This document shows positions 49,750 to 54,582 of a stretch of DNA of 54,582 nt, one piece after another. Source of the DNA: DASSNR01 sp036278935 (GTDB lineage Bacteria > Gemmatimonadota > Gemmatimonadetes > Gemmatimonadales > Gemmatimonadaceae). Position numbers and translations under genes: made by a program. The notes below the pieces were generated by a model, which was not told the DNA's origin, ran no database searches, and saw only the letters and a list, made by a program, of their open reading frames with translations. Within the stretch, counting starts at the first letter, position 1. Every line of letters starts with the position of its first letter. The stretch is taken from the NCBI GenBank assembly GCA_036278935.1, contig DASUKA010000087.1, positions 1 to 54,582 on the forward strand, given 5' to 3'.

Positions 49750-50409
49750 TCACATGCCGGAGGAGTAGGTCTGACCGCGCTGCACGCCCGCCTTCTCCCC
49801 CTTGAAGATCCAGACCTTGACCCCGATGGTCCCGAACGTGGTCTTCGCCGTGGAAGTCGCGTAGTCGATATCGGCGCGCAGCGTGTGCAACGGCACGCGG
49901 CCTTCGTGGTACCCCTCCACCCGCGCGATCTCCGCTCCACCCAGCCGGCCGCCGCACTTGATCTTGATCCCCTGCGCCCCCATGCGCATGGCGCTCTGCA
50001 CCGCGCGCTTCATCGCGCGCCGGAACGAGATGCGCTGCGCCAACTGGTGCGCGATCTGATCGGCCACCAACTGCGCGTCCAGCTCGGGACGCTTGATCTC
50101 CTCCACATTGATCCCGACTTCCTTTCCCGTGAGCTGCGCCAGCTCGTCACGCAGCTTATCCACCTCGGCGCCCTTCTTCCCGATCACCACACCCGGCCGG
50201 CCGGTGTGGATCGTGACCACGACTTTCCCCGGCTTCCGCTCGATGGTGATGTCGGAGATGGCCGCATGGCCCAGACGCGCCTTGAGGTACTTGCGCAGCA
50301 ACTCGTCTTCCTTGAGCAGCGCGGGGAAGTCGCGGTTGGCGAACCAGCGCGACCGGTGCTCTCGCGTGATGCCGAGGCGAAAGCCTATCGGATTCGTCTT
50401 CTGTCCCAT
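49750..50409 (-). CDS. rpsC: ribosomal protein S3
   Basis: A 219-residue 30S protein: 'MGQKTNPIGFRLGITREHRS', KH-domain 'GRPGVVIGKKGAEVDKLRD', 'GIKIKCGGRLGGAEIARVEG', 'LRADIDYATSTAKTTFGTIG'. ATG at 50409 with AAGGG upstream. Confidence 0.98.
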   Translation of the reverse strand: MGQKTNPIGFRLGITREHRSRWFANRDFPALLKEDELLRKYLKARLGHAAISDITIERKPGKVVVTIHTGRPGVVIGKKGAEVDKLRDELAQLTGKEVGINVEEIKRPELDAQLVADQIAHQLAQRISFRRAMKRAVQSAMRMGAQGIKIKCGGRLGGAEIARVEGYHEGRVPLHTLRADIDYATSTAKTTFGTIGVKVWIFKGEKAGVQRGQTYSSGM

Positions 50410-50411
50410 GA

Positions 50412-50768
50412 TCAACCCTTGCGCTCGGCCACCACGATCTCGATGTGGCTCGTCCGCTTCTGAATGGGGGTCGCCCGGCCCATGGCGGCCGGCATGAATC
50501 GCTTGAGCTTCGGGCCTTCGTTCACCACCGCGTGCTTCACGTACAGGCGGTCCATGTCCATGGGCTCGTTATGCTCCCGCGAGAGATACTCGGCGTTGGC
50601 GATGGCCGACTTGAGTACCTTCTCGATCTGCTTGGCGGCGTGCTTCTTGGAGAACATGAGATACGCCAGCGCATCGTTCACGTTCTTCCCGCGGATCTCG
50701 TCGATCACCAGCCGCATCTTGTATGGCGACTGGCGCGTGGTGCGCTGGATGGCACGCACATCGGCCAT
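50412..50768 (-). CDS. rplV: ribosomal protein L22
   Basis: A 118-residue 50S tunnel protein: 'SPYKMRLVIDEIRGKNVNDA', 'KQIEKVLKSAIANAEYL', 'KRFMPAAMGRATPIQKRTSH'. ATG at 50768 with GGAGGCAGG upstream, so the earlier in-frame start is rejected. Confidence 0.97.
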   Translation of the reverse strand: MADVRAIQRTTRQSPYKMRLVIDEIRGKNVNDALAYLMFSKKHAAKQIEKVLKSAIANAEYLSREHNEPMDMDRLYVKHAVVNEGPKLKRFMPAAMGRATPIQKRTSHIEIVVAERKG

Positions 50769-50769
50769 C

Positions 50770-51075
50770 TTACCTGCCTCCTCGTGCACCTGGCGCCGCC
50801 TTCTTATCCGTGGCCTTGTTCCCGCTGTGGCCCCGGAACAGCCGCGTGGGCGCGAACTCGCCCAGTTTGTGTCCCACCATGTTCTCCGTCACATACACTG
50901 GAATGAACTTGTTCCCGTTGTGCACCGCGAAGGTGTGCCCCACGAATTCCGGCGTCACGGTGCTCGCGCGCGACCACGTCTTCACCACGCGCTTCTCGTT
51001 TCGCTGGTTCATGACGCGCACCCGCTTCTGCAGCGCCTCCTGGACGAACGGACCCTTCTTGACACTTCTCGCCAT
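50770..51075 (-). CDS. rpsS: ribosomal protein S19
   Basis: A 101-residue 30S protein: 'MARSVKKGPFVQEALQKRVR', 'VKTWSRASTVTPEFVGHTFA', 'KLGEFAPTRLFRGHSGNKAT'. ATG at 51075; nine bases after rplB. Confidence 0.97.
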   Translation of the reverse strand: MARSVKKGPFVQEALQKRVRVMNQRNEKRVVKTWSRASTVTPEFVGHTFAVHNGNKFIPVYVTENMVGHKLGEFAPTRLFRGHSGNKATDKKAAPGARGGR

Positions 51076-51083
51076 GGTCTGAT

Positions 51084-51914
51084 TTACCTCGTCGCCTTTC
51101 CGCGTTTCCGCCCGCGCACGATCAGGCGCTGCGACGGCTTCTTCTTGTTGCGCGTCTTGACCCCTTCCTTCTTGCCCCACGGACTGACGACGTTGCGCCC
51201 GCCCCGCGTGCGGCCGCCGTGCGGGTGGTCCACCGGATTCATCACCTCGCCGCGGACCTTGGGGCGACGTCCCATCCACCGCGTCTTCCCCGCCTTCCCC
51301 CAGGAGAGGAGCTCGTGCTCCGCGTTGCCCACTTCACCAACGGTCGCCAGACAGTTGCCGTGCACCATGCGCATTTCCGACGAGCCGAGCTTCAACGTGA
51401 CGTAGTCGCCCTCCTTGGCCACCACCTGTGCTGACATCCCCGCCGCGCGGGCCATCTGCCCGCCCTTGCCGATCTTGAGCTCGATGTTGTGCACTGCCGT
51501 CCCCAGCGGGATGGCCTTGAGCAGCATCGCATTGCCAAGCCGCAGATCCGCGTCCGGCCCGGACACCACCGTATCACCGACCTTGAGCCCCTTGGGGTGC
51601 AGGATGTAGCGCTTCTCGCCATCCTCGTATTGCACCAGCGCGATCCGTGCGGACCGGTTCGGATCGTACTCGATCTCCCGCACGATGGCGCTCACGCCAA
51701 ACTTGTCCCGCTTGAAGTCGATGATCCGATAGCGCCGCTTGTGCCCGCCGCCGCGACGCCGCATCGAGATGTGCCCATGGTTGTCGCGCCCGCCGGACTT
51801 CTTGAGCGGCCGCACGAGCGACTTCTCTGGCGTGGACCGCGTGATTTCGGAGAAATCGGACACGCTGCGGAAGCGCGTCCCCTTGGTCACCGGTTTGAAT
51901 TGACGAATGCCCAT
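51084..51914 (-). CDS. rplB: ribosomal protein L2
   Basis: A 276-residue core 50S protein at the peptidyl-transferase centre: 'NHGHISMRRRGGGHKRRYRI', 'RAAGMSAQVVAKEGDYVTLK', 'RGEVMNPVDHPHGGRTRGG'. Normal length. Confidence 0.98.
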   Translation of the reverse strand: MGIRQFKPVTKGTRFRSVSDFSEITRSTPEKSLVRPLKKSGGRDNHGHISMRRRGGGHKRRYRIIDFKRDKFGVSAIVREIEYDPNRSARIALVQYEDGEKRYILHPKGLKVGDTVVSGPDADLRLGNAMLLKAIPLGTAVHNIELKIGKGGQMARAAGMSAQVVAKEGDYVTLKLGSSEMRMVHGNCLATVGEVGNAEHELLSWGKAGKTRWMGRRPKVRGEVMNPVDHPHGGRTRGGRNVVSPWGKKEGVKTRNKKKPSQRLIVRGRKRGKATR

Positions 51915-51917
51915 GGC

Positions 51918-52208
51918 TCACACCTCGAAGATCTGCTCGATCACGTCGCCCTCGCGCAGGGTGACGATTGCCTTCTTCCAATTCGGACGCCGCCCGACGG
52001 TGCGGCCCATGCGGCGCGTCTTGCCGCGCTGCCGCGCTGTCCAGACGTTCGCGACGTGGACCCCGAACAGCTCCTCGATCGCGCGTCGGATCTCTGGCTT
52101 CGACGCCTCCGGATGCACCTCGAACGTGTATTCACCGCGCTCCTGATACGCGGCCGAGCTCTTCTCGGTTACGATCGGGCGGACAATAGTACGATACAGC
52201 GTCGGCAT
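51918..52208 (-). CDS. rplW: ribosomal protein L23
   Basis: A 96-residue tunnel-exit protein that docks trigger factor and SRP: 'IVRPIVTEKSSAAYQERGEY', 'EIRRAIEELFGVHVANVWTA', 'GRRPNWKKAIVTLREGD'. Normal length. Confidence 0.97.
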   Translation of the reverse strand: MPTLYRTIVRPIVTEKSSAAYQERGEYTFEVHPEASKPEIRRAIEELFGVHVANVWTARQRGKTRRMGRTVGRRPNWKKAIVTLREGDVIEQIFEV

Positions 52209-52211
52209 CGC

Positions 52212-53255
52212 TTACTTCCCTCCCTGCTTCTTCGGCCGGCTCGCGCTCTTTCGGGCCGCGGTTTTCCGCGTCGCACCCTTGGCCGTGCCGGACGTCGATC
52301 GCTTGGCCGCGCCCTTTCCGGCGCTGCTCTTCCTGGCGGCCACCTTGCGAGCAGTGGTCTTCTTCCTGGCACCGGCCGCCTTGGCCGCCGACTTCCCGGA
52401 AGACGTCTTGGCCGCCGTCTTTCGTGTACGCGGCGACTTCGCAGCCGGTGTGCCGGCCGCTCGCTTGCGGCTCGCTGCGGCGCCCGCCTTCTCGGCGCCT
52501 CCCCGACCAGTCGCGCGCGACTTGCGAGGCGTGGCGGAGCCCCCAGCAGATGGCGCAGCGGCTCCGGCTGCATCCCCGGGAGCGCCAGGCTCGGTGCTGC
52601 CCGCCGCCGACTCCGCCTCCGTCGCGTCGCCATTCTCCACGAGCGCCGGGGACTCGATGACCACCACATCGGACCAGAGCAGGTGGTATGTCGAGACGTC
52701 GCGGTACGGCATCACATGCACGAGCGGCAGATTGCGCGCGCTCAGATGGACCGCCGGCCGTACGTCGTGGGTGAGCACCAGCACCTTCTGCCCGTCCACG
52801 CCGAGCGCGCGAAGCAGGGCGACCATGCGGGCGGTCTTCGGCTGCTCGAATGCGAGCGGCTGGACGACCAGCAGCGCCCCCTCGCGCGCGCGGGCGTTCA
52901 GCGCGCTCTTGCGGGCCAGCGCGCGCACCCGCCGCGGGATGTACTGCGCATAGCTCCGCGGGTGCGGGCCGAACACCGTTCCGCCGCCCACCCAGTGGGG
53001 CGCACGGCTGGAGCCCTGCCGCGCGCGTCCGGTGCCCTTCTGCTTCCATGGCTTCCGATTGCCGCCAATCACGCGGCCCCGCGTCTTGGTCGCCGCGTTT
53101 CCCTGGCGCTGGTTCGCCAGAAAGGCCTTCACGGCCTGATGCATGACCGGCATGTTCACCACCCCGTCGAACAGCTCCGGGGGGAGGGCGGTGCGGCCCT
53201 GCGCCGCGCCCTCGTTCGTGAATGCCGCCGCATCCAATGATGTCGTCTCAGCCAT
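52212..53255 (-). CDS. rplD: ribosomal protein L4 with a Lys/Ala/Arg-rich C-terminal tail
   Basis: 347 residues, about 205 in most bacteria. Residues ~25-207 are normal L4 ('ATKTRGRVIGGNRKPWKQKG', 'FGPHPRSYAQYIPRRVRALA', 'LLWSDVVVIESPALVE'). The remaining ~139 residues (coordinates 52212-52631) are Ala, Lys, Arg, Gly, Ser and Thr only apart from a few acids ('AAKTSSGKSAAKAAGARKKT'), reminiscent of histone H1-like or AlgP tails. The tail is in frame with no stop. ATG at 53255, four bases after rplC. Confidence 0.95.
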   Translation of the reverse strand: MAETTSLDAAAFTNEGAAQGRTALPPELFDGVVNMPVMHQAVKAFLANQRQGNAATKTRGRVIGGNRKPWKQKGTGRARQGSSRAPHWVGGGTVFGPHPRSYAQYIPRRVRALARKSALNARAREGALLVVQPLAFEQPKTARMVALLRALGVDGQKVLVLTHDVRPAVHLSARNLPLVHVMPYRDVSTYHLLWSDVVVIESPALVENGDATEAESAAGSTEPGAPGDAAGAAAPSAGGSATPRKSRATGRGGAEKAGAAASRKRAAGTPAAKSPRTRKTAAKTSSGKSAAKAAGARKKTTARKVAARKSSAGKGAAKRSTSGTAKGATRKTAARKSASRPKKQGGK

Positions 53256-53259
53256 GACC

Positions 53260-53943
53260 TCAGCTCTGCTTGCGGACGAAGACGATCCCATTCGGGGGAC
53301 CGGCTACCGCGCCGCGCACGTAGATCAGATTTCGCTCCGCGTCGATCTTTTCGACGCGCAGATTGCGCTGCGTATGCCGCGCGGCACCATAGTGCCCCGG
53401 CATCCGCTTTCCCTTGATGACGCGGGACGGGTCGGTGCCCGGCCCGATGGAGCCGGGACGTCGGTGCTTGGTGTTGCCGTGGGTGTTCGGCCCGCCACCG
53501 AAGCCGTGCCGCTTCACCACCCCCTGAAAGCCGCGCCCTTTTGTCGTGCCGGTCACCTTCACGCGCTCGCCCGGCGTGAAGATGTCCACTTTGACCACGT
53601 CGCCTGGCGCGTAGCTCGGACGCTCCGGATCCTTGCCCGGCGCATCATCGAGTCGAAAGCTGCGCAACACCTTTGGCGGCGCATCGAGCCCCGCCTTCTT
53701 CGCGTGCCCGATCGCGGCTCTGGTGGCGCGACGCCCACGCGGGGTCCGCTCGTTCGGTCCCGATGCCCGAGCCACCCGCTGCCGGCCGAACCCCAGTTGC
53801 ACCGAGACATAGCCGACGCGCTCCTGCTCCAGGACCTGGACCACCGGATTCGGCTCGGCCTCAATGACCGTGCACGGAATCTGTTGCCCCGCGTCGTTGA
53901 AAATCTGGGTCATCCCCAGCTTCTTGCCGATGATGCCAATCAT
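53260..53943 (-). CDS. rplC: ribosomal protein L3
   Basis: A 227-residue 50S protein: 'IGIIGKKLGMTQIFNDAGQQ', 'GRGFQGVVKRHGFGGGPNTH', 'PGSIGPGTDPSRVIKGKRMP'. Slightly longer than the usual ~210. ATG at 53943. Confidence 0.97.
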   Translation of the reverse strand: MIGIIGKKLGMTQIFNDAGQQIPCTVIEAEPNPVVQVLEQERVGYVSVQLGFGRQRVARASGPNERTPRGRRATRAAIGHAKKAGLDAPPKVLRSFRLDDAPGKDPERPSYAPGDVVKVDIFTPGERVKVTGTTKGRGFQGVVKRHGFGGGPNTHGNTKHRRPGSIGPGTDPSRVIKGKRMPGHYGAARHTQRNLRVEKIDAERNLIYVRGAVAGPPNGIVFVRKQS

Positions 53944-54007
53944 GTATTCCCTCGTTGAGTCGCTGCCGGGCCATGCGCCCTCGTGGCAGTTGGACTATGA
54001 GCACTGC

Positions 54008-54089
54008 AGGGTATCGGGTGTCGGGTGTAGGGAACAGCACGCGCGAACGGCGCGGCTCCCATCCACCCGACACCCGACTCCCTACACGC
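54008..54089 (-). repeat. intergenic repeat element, copy G (rpsJ-rplC spacer)
   Basis: Inverted arms 54008-54032 and 54062-54089 share CGGGTGTCGGGTG with its complement. The loop is short (about 30 bases) with its own small palindrome (GGAACAGC/GCGCG). The rpsJ stop is 11 bases away, so it sits between the first and second ribosomal genes. Confidence 0.8.
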
Positions 54090-54099
54090 TGCCGCTCTC

Positions 54100-54408
54100 C
54101 TACTCGACTTTGATTTCCACGTCGACGCCGGCTGGCAGGTCCAGTTTGGTCAGTGCATCGACCGTCTGTGACCGGCTGTCGAGAATGTCAATCACGCGCT
54201 TATGCGTCTTCAACTCGAACTGCTCGCGCGACTTCTTGTCCACGTGGGGCGACCGCAGAACGGTCCACCGTTGCGTCTTCGTGGGGAGCGGGATGGGGCC
54301 CGAGACCTGCGCACCCGTCTTCTCCGCCGTCCGGACGATATCGGCCGAGGCCTGGTCAATCACGCGATGGTCGAATGCCTTGAGGCGAATTCGAATTCTT
54401 CCAGCCAT
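54100..54408 (-). CDS. rpsJ: ribosomal protein S10
   Basis: A 102-residue 30S protein, also NusE in antitermination: 'AGRIRIRLKAFDHRVIDQAS', 'PIPLPTKTQRWTVLRSPHVD', 'SREQFELKTHKRVIDI'. ATG at 54408. First full gene of the S10 operon here. Confidence 0.98.
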   Translation of the reverse strand: MAGRIRIRLKAFDHRVIDQASADIVRTAEKTGAQVSGPIPLPTKTQRWTVLRSPHVDKKSREQFELKTHKRVIDILDSRSQTVDALTKLDLPAGVDVEIKVE

Positions 54409-54523
54409 GTTTGAGTCTCGAGTAATCGTGGTGCGTGGGTTACAGAGTGAGTCAGTGGGGCAGCAGATCAGTGGGGCAGGCACGGCCCGAGGGAGGGCAT
54501 GCCGCCGACCCGATCCCGCGGCC
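54409..54523 (-). other. tuf-rpsJ spacer with a 12-bp direct repeat
   Basis: 115 bases without a gene. TCAGTGGGGCAG occurs twice exactly (54452-54463 and 54468-54479). The preceding GAGTGAGTCAGTGGGG resembles the complement of the tandem stretch in copy A, again directly after a stop codon. No clear promoter was found, so tuf and rpsJ may be cotranscribed. Confidence 0.4.
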
Positions 54524-54582
54524 TCACTTGATGATTTTCGTCACCACGCCGGCGCCCACGGTCCGGCCGCCCTCGCGGATCG
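54524..54582 (-). CDS. tuf: elongation factor Tu, C-terminal end only
   Basis: The last 18 codons of EF-Tu run in from the right edge: 'IREGGRTVGAGVVTKIIK' and a TGA stop, an unmistakable EF-Tu C-terminus. The gene continues outside the window. The order tuf-rpsJ-rplC is standard. Confidence 0.93.
   Translation of the reverse strand, partial: IREGGRTVGAGVVTKIIK

Noticed and set aside
1..54582. tRNA or rRNA genes, insertion sequences, prophage genes
   Set aside because: Spacers are short and none showed a tRNA-like cloverleaf, rRNA sequence, transposase or integrase.

Overview
The window is GC-rich and densely packed, mostly on the minus strand, and looks like chromosomal DNA of a Gemmatimonadota bacterium or a close relative. 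This is inferred from a SusC/SusD pair in a very GC-rich genome, a PadR regulator, secreted carboxypeptidase-regulatory/plug proteins and an alpha2-type glycyl-tRNA synthetase. It was not checked against a database.

Layout. 1-6.5 kb: a partial PadR regulator, a secreted plug-like protein and a SusC/SusD outer-membrane uptake pair on the plus strand, ending in a perfect 16-bp hairpin. 6.6-11.3 kb: a minus-strand four-gene operon of two unknown small proteins, a secreted beta-helix/PA14 protein and a secreted amidase. 11.5-17.3 kb: methyltransferase, CorA, a stray GvpF/L protein, a zinc-ribbon Ser/Thr kinase and PriA. 17.5-20.4 kb: four genes with 4-nt overlaps, encoding a GAF histidine kinase, a 93-aa unknown, a ubiquitin-like (beta-grasp) protein and a histone-deacetylase-family hydrolase. 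20.6-26.3 kb: degenerate receiver, SDR, a second plug protein, GlyQS, YpdA-like reductase and PurA. 26.4-34.7 kb: a gas vesicle operon (three GvpF/L, GvpG, GvpK, three GvpA-family proteins). It contains a tandem ArsA/Get3-type ATPase, has no GvpN in the window, and ends in a PAS/GAF histidine kinase and a terminator. 34.8-37.7 kb: DUF456 protein, membrane M28 peptidase, DapA-family aldolase and a zinc-ribbon protein. 37.8-41.2 kb: TrpS diverging from an inositol monophosphatase and a fused formiminotransferase-cyclodeaminase. 41.3-54.6 kb: the S10-spc ribosomal operon from the end of tuf to secY-adk-map.

The most unusual things are: (1) seven copies of a modular inverted-repeat element, each just downstream of a minus-strand stop codon, including three inside the ribosomal operon; (2) the gas vesicle operon with an ArsA-type ATPase and a kinase; (3) the kinase/unknown/ubiquitin-like/deacetylase operon; (4) low-complexity tails on ribosomal proteins S5 (Arg-Gly-rich, N-terminal) and L4 (Lys/Ala/Arg-rich, C-terminal).
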